NCBI RefSeq assembly: GCF_029968035.1
Contig: NZ_JASCIQ010000046.1
Coordinates: forward strand, 1 to 60,784
Origin: Streptomyces cavernicola
GTDB lineage: Bacteria; Actinomycetota; Actinomycetes; Streptomycetales; Streptomycetaceae
Direction: 5' to 3'
DNA length: 60,784 nucleotides
Shown here: positions 34,992 to 42,975 of the stretch, piece by piece
How positions within the stretch are numbered: position 1 is the stretch's first letter
Layout of the letters: every line of letters starts with the position of its first letter
Position numbers and translations under genes: made by a program
The notes under the pieces: generated by a model
Databases searched by the model: none
What the model was told of the DNA's origin: nothing
The model's input: only the letters and a program-made list of their open reading frames with translations

Positions 34992-35476
34992 CCGGTGCCT
35001 TCGACTTCACGCGCGGCCGCCCGCAGCCGGAGGTCGAACAGCCCGGACCCGTGCCGCCGTTCACCGGCCGCTGGCGCCCCGAGCCGCCGCAGGACCAGAA
35101 GATGCCGGAGCAGGAGCCCGGCCGCCGGCCCGCACGCCCGCTGCCGTACCAGCCGGACGCGCACGGCCGGGTGAGCCGCGACGGCAAGCAGGTCGAGCTG
35201 ACCCTGACCAACTCCGGCCGCTCCAGCGCGCACTTCGCGCTCTACCCGTACGCGGCGGAGTACGAGGTTCCGCAGCACCTCGATGTAAGGGGCTCCGCAC
35301 CCTTGCGCGTGCCCCTTACCGAGGGCGCGTACCGCTTCACCGTGACCGGGCCCAACGGGTTCCGCCGCGAGTTCGCAGGGCGCGCCGACGGCTCGGCCGC
35401 CGTCACGACGAAGATCGACGCGTCCGCGCGCATCGTCAGCCTGACCCTGGGCAACACCGGCGGCGCCGACCTGACC
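33997..35476. repeat. 740-bp perfect tandem duplication inside the phospholipase C gene
   Basis: Bases 33997-34736 recur as 34737-35476 with no difference seen by eye. Marker sequences such as GAACGACGGCTTCTTCGACC occur at 34001 and 34741. The unit is 740 bases, not a multiple of three, so it shifts the reading frame. The outer boundaries (TACG before, TTCA after) share no obvious homology with the junction, which reads CTGACC|ACGA. Perfect identity means a recent event or an assembly artefact. Confidence 0.95.
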
Positions 35477-35677
35477 TTCACGCTGCGCCCGCTCGCCTAC
35501 ACCGACGCCGCCCCGCGCACGGTCCGCGTACGGCCCGGCGCGAGCCGCACCGTCGCGTACGGGACGGACGAGGCGCACGGCTGGTACGACCTGGAGGTCG
35601 TGGCCGCGGGCGACGAACCGTTCCGGCGGCGGCTGATGGGGCACATCGAGAACGGCCGCGACAGCGTCTCCGGCTGA
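34737..35677 (+). pseudogene. Orphan C-terminal fragment of the phospholipase C gene
   Basis: From 34741 the original reading frame resumes as ENDGFFDHVPPPVPAADV and continues to the native C-terminus at 35677 (ending HIENGRDSVSG). It repeats part of the catalytic region and both accessory domains. It has no start codon with a ribosome binding site, and the frame joins upstream to a nonsense frame, so it is unlikely to be translated alone. Confidence 0.85.
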
Positions 35678-35708
35678 CCCGCGCCCGTTTCGCCCGTGAT
35701 GCGTGCGT

Positions 35709-35752
35709 CCCTTTCGTGGCCGTTCTCGCTTGTGAGGATGGCCACGAAAGGG
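35709..35752 (+). terminator. Terminator-like hairpin after the phospholipase C region
   Basis: CCCTTTCGTGGCC (35709-35721) pairs with GGCCACGAAAGGG (35740-35752), a perfect 13-bp stem with an 18-base loop. The 120 bases that follow lead to the MMPL transporter start and should hold its promoter. Confidence 0.8.
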
Positions 35753-35876
35753 GCAATCGATCACCACCAGCTGTCAGAGTGCTCCCTGTGCGACCGATGT
35801 CGGATATGTATCGGGTACGTGTTCTTTGCGGGTCTGTTCCCGATGAAGATCTACTGAACAACCAGGGAGCAGCTCA

Positions 35877-38171
35877 GTGGCAGCACTTGCTCGGTGGTGC
35901 ATCAAGCACCGTCTCGTAGCCGTTCTGCTCTGGCTGCTCGCCCTCTTCGGCGTCGGCGCCGCGGCGGCCTTCGCCGGAACCGCGTACTCCAACAACTACG
36001 ACGTCCCCGGCACCGAGTCGGGCCGCGCCACCGAGCTCCTGGAGTCCGGCTTCCCCGAACTGGCGGGCGACAGCAACACCGTCGTCTGGCACACCGACGA
36101 CGGCACCGTGGACGCGGCCGGCGTCCAGCAGACCATGACCCGGACCCTCGACGAGATCGCGCGGCTGCCCGGGGTCGCCTCCGTCGTCAGCCCGTACCAC
36201 GCCGACGGCGCCGGGCAGATCAGCCGCGACGGGCACACCGCGTACGCCACCGTCACCTTCGACGGGCCCGTCCACGACATCGAACCGGCCCAGGCCGAGG
36301 CCGTGGTCGACACCGCGCGTGCGGCCGATTCCGGCGATCTGACGGTGGCGCTCGGCGGCAGCGCCGTCGGCCTCACCGAGGCGCCCGGCGGACACCTCGC
36401 CGAAGCCGTGGGCGTCGCCGTCGCCGCGGTCGTCCTGCTCGTCGCCTTCGGCTCCCTCGCCGCCAGCCTGCTGCCCATCGCGACGGCCCTGGTCAGCGTC
36501 GGCACCGCGTACGCGGGCACCGTCCTGCTGGGCCACCTCATGACGGTCGCCGACTTCGCGCCCATGCTGGGCATGCTCATCGGGCTCGGCGTCGGCATCG
36601 ACTACGCGCTGTTCATCGTGACCAGGCACCGCCGCGGCCTCAAACGCGGGCTCTCCGTGGCCGAGGCGGCGCAGAACGCGGTCGCCACCACCGGCCGTGC
36701 CGTCGTCTTCGCGGGCGCCACCGTGTGCATCGCCCTGCTCGGCATGCTCATCCTGCGCCTGAACTTCCTCAACGGCGTCGCGATCGCCGCGTCCCTCACC
36801 GTCGTGCTGACCGTGGCCGCGTCCGTGACGCTGCTGCCCGCGCTGCTCTCCCTCATCGGCATGCGCGCCCTGTCCCGCCGCGAGCGCCGCGCCCTCGCCG
36901 AGCACGGGCCGCAGCCCGAGCTGCCGACCGGGCTCGCCGCCCGCTGGTCCGCGTTCGTGGAGAAGCACCCGAAGCTGCTCGGCGTCCTCGCGCTCGTCGT
37001 GATCACGGTCCTCGCCCTGCCCACGCTCTCCCTCCGCCTCGGCACCTCCGACCAGGGCAACAACCCGACGACCTCGACCACCCGGCAGGCGTACGACCTC
37101 CTCGCGGGCGACGCCGGCGCGGGCGCCAACGGGGCAGGCTCGGGCTTCGGGCCCGGCGTGAACGGGCCGCTCACCCTCGTCGCCGAGATCCACGACGCCG
37201 AGGACAAGGCCGCCCTCGACCAGCTTCCGGCCACCCTGCGCGGCACGGACGGCGTCGCGACGGTCACCCCGGTGACGTACGACGAGCGCGGCGAGGTCGG
37301 CTTCCTCACCGTCGTGCCCGACTCCGCGCCGCAGTCCGAGGCCACCAGCGACCTCGTCGACCGGCTGCGCGGCGAGGTGCTGCCGGAGGCGCGCGCCGAG
37401 TCGGGCGCCGCGCTCGACGTCCACGTCGGCGGCGTCACCGCGGGCTACGACGACTTCGCCGACGTCATCGTCGGCAAGCTGCCGCTCTTCGTCGGCGTGG
37501 TGATCGGGCTCGGCTGTCTGCTGCTCCTGCTCGCCTTCCGGTCCGTGGGTATCCCGCTGAAGGCCGCCGCGATGAACGTGGCCGCGGTCGCCGCCGCGTT
37601 CGGCGTCGTCGTCGCGATCTTCCAGTGGGGCTGGGGCAGCGAACTCCTCGGCCTCGGCGCCGCGGGCCCGATCGAGCCCTTCCTCCCGGTGATCATGGTC
37701 TCGGTGCTCTTCGGGCTCTCGATGGACTACCAGGTGTTCCTGGTCAGCCGGATGTACGAGGAGTGGCTGGAGACCGGCGACAACAGGCGGGCGGTCCGGG
37801 TCGGGCTCGCCGAGACCAGCCGGGTCATCAACTCCGCCGCCGTGATCATGATTTCGGTCTTCCTGGCCTTCGTGCTCAGCGGCGACCGGGTCATCGCGAT
37901 GTTCGGCATCGCCCTCGCGGCCGCCGTCGCGCTCGACGCGTTCGTCCTGCGCACTTTGCTCGTCCCCGCCCTCATGCACATGCTCGGCGGCGCCAACTGG
38001 TGGCTGCCGCGCTGCCTCGACCGCTGGCTCCCGCGCATCAGCATCGAGCCGCCGGAGTCCGGTGTGGCTGTGGCCGCCATACCTGCACAGCGGGCAGAGC
38101 CGGAGGCGGCCGCGGACAACGACGAGGGGCGCGACGAGGAAGCGGGCCGGGCGTCGGGCTCTGTGCGTTGA
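35877..38171 (+). CDS. MMPL family (RND superfamily) membrane transporter
   Basis: A 764-residue transporter of the MMPL group, which in actinomycetes exports lipids or other hydrophobic molecules. It shows the two-fold architecture: one N-terminal helix, a large extracellular loop (residues about 40-160), five helices, a second loop (about 390-530) and five more helices. The proton-relay motifs GVGIDYALFIVTRHR and FGLSMDYQVFLVSRM are present in the fourth helix of each half. GTG 35877 follows AGGGAG by 7 bases. The substrate is unknown. Its stop codon lies within a 34-bp tandem repeat. Confidence 0.94.
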   Translation: MAALARWCIKHRLVAVLLWLLALFGVGAAAAFAGTAYSNNYDVPGTESGRATELLESGFPELAGDSNTVVWHTDDGTVDAAGVQQTMTRTLDEIARLPGVASVVSPYHADGAGQISRDGHTAYATVTFDGPVHDIEPAQAEAVVDTARAADSGDLTVALGGSAVGLTEAPGGHLAEAVGVAVAAVVLLVAFGSLAASLLPIATALVSVGTAYAGTVLLGHLMTVADFAPMLGMLIGLGVGIDYALFIVTRHRRGLKRGLSVAEAAQNAVATTGRAVVFAGATVCIALLGMLILRLNFLNGVAIAASLTVVLTVAASVTLLPALLSLIGMRALSRRERRALAEHGPQPELPTGLAARWSAFVEKHPKLLGVLALVVITVLALPTLSLRLGTSDQGNNPTTSTTRQAYDLLAGDAGAGANGAGSGFGPGVNGPLTLVAEIHDAEDKAALDQLPATLRGTDGVATVTPVTYDERGEVGFLTVVPDSAPQSEATSDLVDRLRGEVLPEARAESGAALDVHVGGVTAGYDDFADVIVGKLPLFVGVVIGLGCLLLLLAFRSVGIPLKAAAMNVAAVAAAFGVVVAIFQWGWGSELLGLGAAGPIEPFLPVIMVSVLFGLSMDYQVFLVSRMYEEWLETGDNRRAVRVGLAETSRVINSAAVIMISVFLAFVLSGDRVIAMFGIALAAAVALDAFVLRTLLVPALMHMLGGANWWLPRCLDRWLPRISIEPPESGVAVAAIPAQRAEPEAAADNDEGRDEEAGRASGSVR

Positions 38172-38262
38172 GGAAGCGCGTCGGGTGTCCGGTGCTGTGC
38201 GTTGAGGAAGCGTGTCGGGTGTCCGGTGCTGTGCGTTCAGGAAGCACCTCTGCGCGTTAAGA
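38161..38262. repeat. 34-bp tandem repeat at the end of the MMPL gene
   Basis: CTGTGCGTTGAGGAAGCG begins at 38161 and 38195, and a slightly altered copy begins at 38229 (GCGTTCAGGAAGC), each 34 bases apart. A shorter relic (CTGCGCGTTAAGAAAG) follows near 38250. The first copy contains the MMPL stop TGA. The array lies directly upstream of the next gene's start region. Confidence 0.85.
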
Positions 38263-38295
38263 AAGCTCTCAGACGCGGCACCTAGCGTGCCCAAG

Positions 38296-38958
<663 letters not shown>

Positions 38959-39017
38959 CCTGGGCCTGCCCTGAGGACCAGGCCCCCTGAAGGCCAGGTT
39001 CCGCCCCCTGAGGATCA

Positions 39018-39062
39018 GGGCCTCGGACCGCGTAAGTCCCCTCCTCGCGCGGTCCGAGGCCC
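39018..39062. terminator. Strong inverted repeat between genes
   Basis: GGGCCTCGGACCGCG (39018-39032) pairs with CGCGGTCCGAGGCCC (39048-39062), a perfect 15-bp stem with a 15-base loop. It follows the acidic membrane protein and precedes a LuxR relic, and may act as terminator. Confidence 0.8.
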
Positions 39063-39071
39063 TTCCCGCCG

Positions 39072-39175
39072 GTGACCCGGGGCCTGACGGGCCGCGAGCG
39101 GGACGTGCTGCGGCTGGTCGCGCTGGGCCGGGCGCAGCAACCGGCTGACAGCCGAGGAGCTGTTCATCTCGCGAG
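39072..39175 (+). pseudogene. Relic of a LuxR/NarL-type helix-turn-helix
   Basis: One frame gives LTGRERDVLRLVALGRAQQ, the start of a LuxR-type DNA-binding domain (LTxREREVLRLVAxG). The continuation NRLTAEELFISRA, which corresponds to the next helices, is in another frame. A frameshift therefore splits the domain, and nothing of the upstream receiver or downstream end remains. The relic is cut off by the convergent sugar dehydrogenase gene ending at 39185. Confidence 0.7.
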
Positions 39176-39184
39176 CGGCGAGCC

Positions 39185-40381
39185 TCACTTCACGTCGAGG
39201 CGCAGCACCCTGTCGTCGCCCTTCTCCGGCTCGCCCCGGGTGTCGGTCTCGCTCGTCACCAGCCACAGCTTCGCGCCGCCCTCGGCGACGACCGTGCGCA
39301 GCCGCCCGTACTTCCCGGTCAGGAAGGCCTGCGGCTCGGCCGCGGCTTTCGTGCCGTCGAGGGGGATGCGCCAGAGCCGCTCGCCGCGCAGGCCGGCCAT
39401 CCAGATCGAGCCCTCGGCCCACGCGATGCCGCTGGGCGAGGCCTCGTCGGTCCGCCACTGCGCGACCGGATTCACGTACTTCGACGCGTCGTCCCCGTCG
39501 CCCCTGCCCTCGACCTCGGGCCAGCCATAGTTCCCGCCGGGCTTGATCAGGTTCAGCTCGTCCCAGGTGTGCTGCCCGAACTCGGCCGCCCACAGCCGCT
39601 GTTGCTCGTCCCAGGCGAGGCCCTGCACATTGCGGTGGCCGTACGAGTAGACGAGGGAGCCGGCCTCGGGGTTGCCCGGGGCGGGCCGGCCGTCCGGCGT
39701 CATCCGCAGGATCTTGCCGCCGAGGGACTCCTTGTCCTGGGCGAGGCCGGTGTCCCCGGTCTCGCCGGTGCCCGCGTACAGCATCTTGTCCGGGCCGAAC
39801 GCGATCCGGCCGCCGTTGTGGATCGTGCCCTTCGGGATGCCGCGAAGCACCGTGTCGGGGGCGCCGAGCTGCTCGCCCGCGGGCTTCTTCTCGTCGTACA
39901 GCATGCGGGCGATGCGGTTGTCGGACGCGGTGGTGAAGTACGCGTACACCATGCGGTCCGTGCCGTGGTCGGGGGAGATCGCGAGGCCGAGGAGGCCGCC
40001 CTCGCCGCCCGGGGCGACGCCCGGCACGGAGCCGAGCTCGGTCTTCTCGCCGCTCTTGCCGTCGACGCGGGTGATCGTGCCCTCGTCACGGGACGACACG
40101 AGCAGGTCCCCGCCCGGCAGCGCCGCAAGTCCCCACGGCGACTTCAGGTTCTCGGTGAGCGTCCCGGTCACCTTCACCGCGCCCTTGTCGGGCGGTACGG
40201 ACGCGTCGCCGCGCTGCGAAGGCGAGGCCTTGCCGCCGGGGCTCGCCTCGCCGCTCGCCGCCGTGCCCCGCTCGCGCCCCGGGCCGCCGCCGGCCTCCTC
40301 CCCGCCGCCGGAGCAGCCGGTCAGGAGCAGGGCGGAGAGGGCCAACACGGCCGCCACAGCTGGTCGTTGCACGGCAGGCAT
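39185..40381 (-). CDS. PQQ-dependent sugar dehydrogenase-like lipoprotein
   Basis: A 398-residue beta-propeller protein of the glucose/sorbosone dehydrogenase family. The N-terminus is a lipoprotein signal (AAVLALSALLLTGCSGGG) with the cysteine near residue 23, followed by a Gly/Ser/Glu linker. Propeller motifs include LPGGDLLVSSRDEGTI, GGEGGLLGLAISPD, IHNGGRIAFGPDKMLYAGTG and YSYGHRNVQGLAWD, the last two being typical of PQQ-site regions. It should act on the outer face of the membrane. The sugar substrate is unknown, and PQQ synthesis genes are not in the window. It is the downstream gene of a leftward pair with the aldo/keto reductase, 148 bases apart. Confidence 0.9.
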   Translation of the reverse strand: MPAVQRPAVAAVLALSALLLTGCSGGGEEAGGGPGRERGTAASGEASPGGKASPSQRGDASVPPDKGAVKVTGTLTENLKSPWGLAALPGGDLLVSSRDEGTITRVDGKSGEKTELGSVPGVAPGGEGGLLGLAISPDHGTDRMVYAYFTTASDNRIARMLYDEKKPAGEQLGAPDTVLRGIPKGTIHNGGRIAFGPDKMLYAGTGETGDTGLAQDKESLGGKILRMTPDGRPAPGNPEAGSLVYSYGHRNVQGLAWDEQQRLWAAEFGQHTWDELNLIKPGGNYGWPEVEGRGDGDDASKYVNPVAQWRTDEASPSGIAWAEGSIWMAGLRGERLWRIPLDGTKAAAEPQAFLTGKYGRLRTVVAEGGAKLWLVTSETDTRGEPEKGDDRVLRLDVK

Positions 40382-40529
40382 CCCTTCGACGGCGACGGCT
40401 TCACCCGTCCACGTTCACCCGTTCACACTCACCTGTTCATACACCGCAGCAGCCGCGGAAGTTCCCCGCAACAGCAATCACGTACGGCGACCCGACCGGG
40501 GCACTCCGCGACGCCGCGCGAGCCGAGGG

Positions 40530-41600
40530 CTACTCCCAGGAGTCCACGGCCACCGGCAGCTCCGCCAGCTCCGCCAGGTCGCGGTCCGTCAGGCGCAGCT
40601 CGGCCGCCGCCGCGTTCTCCGTCGCCCACCGCGCGCGCTTCGTCCCCGGTACGGGCACCACGTGCGGGCCACGCGTGAGCAGCCAGGCGAGCGCCACCTG
40701 GGCCGGGGTGACCTCCGGGCCGTGGCGCTCCGCGACGCGGCGCAGACCCACCACGATCGACTGGTTCGACGCCATCGTCTCGGCCGTGAACCGCGGGTGC
40801 CGGGCCCGCAGATCGTCGGGTTCGAAACCCTGACCGGGCGTCAGCGTGCCGGTCAGGAAGCCGTTGCCCAGGGGCATCGCCGCGAGCAGCCCGACGCCGC
40901 GCGCCTCGCACCAGGGCAGCAGCGTGTCCAGGGCCTCCGGCGACCACACCGAGAGCTCCGCCTGGACCGCGCTCACCGGGAACACCTGCTGGACCCGCTC
41001 CAGCTGCCGGATCGTTCCTTCGTACAGCGCCGCTCCGGGCCCGCGCCCCCGTGAGCCCCGCCGGCGCCCCGCCGCGGGAGTGTTGCGCTGTGCGCTTCGC
41101 TGCGCCCGCGCGCCCACCGCGCACAGCCCGAGCGTGCGCACCTTGCCCGCGGTGACGAGCTCCGCCATCGCGCCCCAGGTCTCCTCGATCGGCACCTCGG
41201 GGTCGGAGCGGTGCAGCTGGTAGAGGTCGATCACATCGGTCTGCAGGCGGCGGAGCGACGCGTCGCAGGCGCGCTTCACATAGCCGGGCCGCCCGTTGGC
41301 CACGATGTGCTGCTCGCCCACGAGGAGCCCGCACTTGGTCGACACGAACGCGTCCCCGCGCCGCTCCTTCAGGACCCGGCCGACGAGCAGCTCGTTGGTG
41401 AACGGCCCGTACATGTCCGCCGTGTCCAGGAGGCTCACACCGGCGTCGAGCGCGGCGTGCACCGTACGCAGCGACTCGTCCCCCCGCTGCTGCGAGCCGG
41501 TGTAGGCCCAGCTCATCGGCATGCAGCCGAGGCCGACCGCGCCCACATCGAGCGCCCCCGCGCCGATCGTCCTGCGCTCCACCTGCCCGTTCCTCCCCAC
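40530..41600 (-). CDS. Aldo/keto reductase with a low-complexity insertion
   Basis: A 356-residue NADPH-dependent oxidoreductase. The catalytic tetrad is visible: Asp and Tyr in LLDTADMYGP, Lys in VSTKCG and His in LYQLHRSD. The cofactor region is VPVPGTKR. Between KVRTLGLCAVGARAQ and EGTIRQLERVQQV the protein carries about 25 extra residues rich in Arg, Gly and Gln (for example NTPAAGRRRGSRGRG), encoded at roughly 41035-41115. This lies near the end of a core strand, so it may be a surface loop or may disturb the fold. The start near 41600 gives MGRNGQVERRTIG. Confidence 0.9.
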   Translation of the reverse strand: MGRNGQVERRTIGAGALDVGAVGLGCMPMSWAYTGSQQRGDESLRTVHAALDAGVSLLDTADMYGPFTNELLVGRVLKERRGDAFVSTKCGLLVGEQHIVANGRPGYVKRACDASLRRLQTDVIDLYQLHRSDPEVPIEETWGAMAELVTAGKVRTLGLCAVGARAQRSAQRNTPAAGRRRGSRGRGPGAALYEGTIRQLERVQQVFPVSAVQAELSVWSPEALDTLLPWCEARGVGLLAAMPLGNGFLTGTLTPGQGFEPDDLRARHPRFTAETMASNQSIVVGLRRVAERHGPEVTPAQVALAWLLTRGPHVVPVPGTKRARWATENAAAAELRLTDRDLAELAELPVAVDSWE

Positions 41601-41666
41601 GATACGAACCGCGCCCCAAACTAACGTCTGTGTCGGCGGGCACCGCGCTCAGCCCGACCCTGACCG

Positions 41667-41760
41667 CCCGAAACCGCCCACCACGCGCGCGTGCCGCGCC
41701 CCGAACGCGCCCGCTGCACGCACCTGTGCCGGTCCCCGAAACCGCCCACCACGCGCGCGT
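41667..41760. repeat. 26-bp direct repeat between divergent genes
   Basis: CCCGAAACCGCCCACCACGC followed by GCGCGT occurs at 41667-41692 and again at 41735-41760, a spacing of 68 bases. Each copy ends in the palindrome ACGCGCGCGT. It lies between the aldo/keto reductase (leftward) and the hydroxyacid dehydrogenase (rightward), a position that suits paired operator sites. Confidence 0.7.
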
Positions 41761-41815
41761 ACCGCATGGCGAACACGTCATCCCGCCGTACGGGAACGGA
41801 AGTTAGCCTCCTGGC

Positions 41816-42757
41816 ATGACCGCACGAGACGTATGGATCCCCTTCGCGCCCGACACCGTGCCCGGCCTGCCCGACGGCTTCGACTACCGAGTCTGGGACG
41901 GCGAGGACGCCTACCCGGCCGACCCGGCCGACTGCGCGTTCTACGTCGTGCCGTACATGAAGACGGCCGATGTCTGCGTCCGCCCGCTCTCCGCGATGAC
42001 GTCCGTACAGGTCGTGCAGACCCTCACCGCCGGCATGGACCACATCCTGCCCGGCGCCCCGGACCTGGGCCCCGGCGTCCGGCTGTGCAACGCGCGCGGT
42101 GTGCACGAGGCGTCCACCGCCGAGCTGGCCCTCGCCCTGATCCTGGCCTCGCTGCGCGGCATCCCCGGCTTCGTCGAGGGACAGCGCAAGGAGGAGTGGC
42201 GCTCCGGCTTCTACCCGGCCCTGGCCGACAAATCGGTGCTCATCGTGGGGTACGGGTCGATCGGCGCCGCCGTCGAGGACAGGCTCGCTCCCTTCGAGTG
42301 CGCGCGGGTGGTGCGCCTCGCGCGCTCCGCCCGTACGACGGAGCGCGGCCCCGTGCATCCGTTCGTCGAACTGCCCGCCCTGCTCCCGGAGGCGGACGTG
42401 GTGATCCTCTGCACGCCCCTCACCGAGGGGACCAGGGGCCTCGTGGACGCGAAGTTCCTGGCCGGGATGCGGGACGGCGCGCTCCTCGTGAACGTCGCCC
42501 GCGGCCCGGTCGTCGACACCGGGGCGCTCCTGGCCGAACTGGAGAGCGGCCGGATCAGCGCGGCGCTCGACGTCACCGACCCGGAACCGCTGCCGGCCGG
42601 GCACCCGCTGTGGCATGCTCCGAAGCTTCTGGTGAGCCCGCACGTCGGCGGCAGCAGCTCGGCCTTCCTGCCGCGCGCAAAGCGGCTGCTGGCACGGCAG
42701 TTGAACCGGTTCGCCGTCGGTGATCCCGTGGACAACGTCGTACACACCACCAAATAA
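41816..42757 (+). CDS. D-isomer-specific 2-hydroxyacid dehydrogenase
   Basis: A 313-residue NAD(P)-dependent oxidoreductase of the D-2-hydroxyacid dehydrogenase family, expected to reduce a 2-keto acid. The nucleotide motif is VGYGSIG near residue 145. Catalytic residues are Arg in VNVARGP, Glu in DPEPLP and His in SPHVGGSSS. ARGVHEASTAELALALILA is typical of the domain linker. Substrate is not predictable. No close partner gene is seen; a long gap with a possible BldD-like site separates it from the following GGDEF gene. Confidence 0.9.
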   Translation: MTARDVWIPFAPDTVPGLPDGFDYRVWDGEDAYPADPADCAFYVVPYMKTADVCVRPLSAMTSVQVVQTLTAGMDHILPGAPDLGPGVRLCNARGVHEASTAELALALILASLRGIPGFVEGQRKEEWRSGFYPALADKSVLIVGYGSIGAAVEDRLAPFECARVVRLARSARTTERGPVHPFVELPALLPEADVVILCTPLTEGTRGLVDAKFLAGMRDGALLVNVARGPVVDTGALLAELESGRISAALDVTDPEPLPAGHPLWHAPKLLVSPHVGGSSSAFLPRAKRLLARQLNRFAVGDPVDNVVHTTK

Positions 42758-42843
42758 ACGCCTCAACCAGGCCATTCCTCAAGGCTGTTGCGCACGCTCC
42801 GCCATCGCCCGCGTGCGCCCCGTGCTTGCATCACCGCAGGTGG

Positions 42844-42857
42844 TCACGGAGCGTAGA
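42844..42857 (+). promoter_or_regulatory. BldD-box-like sequence upstream of the PAS-GGDEF gene
   Basis: TCACGGAGCGTAGA resembles the remembered BldD consensus (TnACnC(A/T)GnGTnAn) with two mismatches. BldD controls several c-di-GMP genes in Streptomyces, so placement 120 bases before a diguanylate cyclase gene is suggestive only. Confidence 0.3.
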
Positions 42858-42975
42858 GAGACTATGTCCCTGAGTGACGAGACTGGTGTATCGTCCCGAC
42901 AGGGGCTGCGCCAGGCAGAGTTCGGCGCCGGGGAGACAGCAGAGGACGAGGGGGGCGAGTGGCGATGCACGGCCG

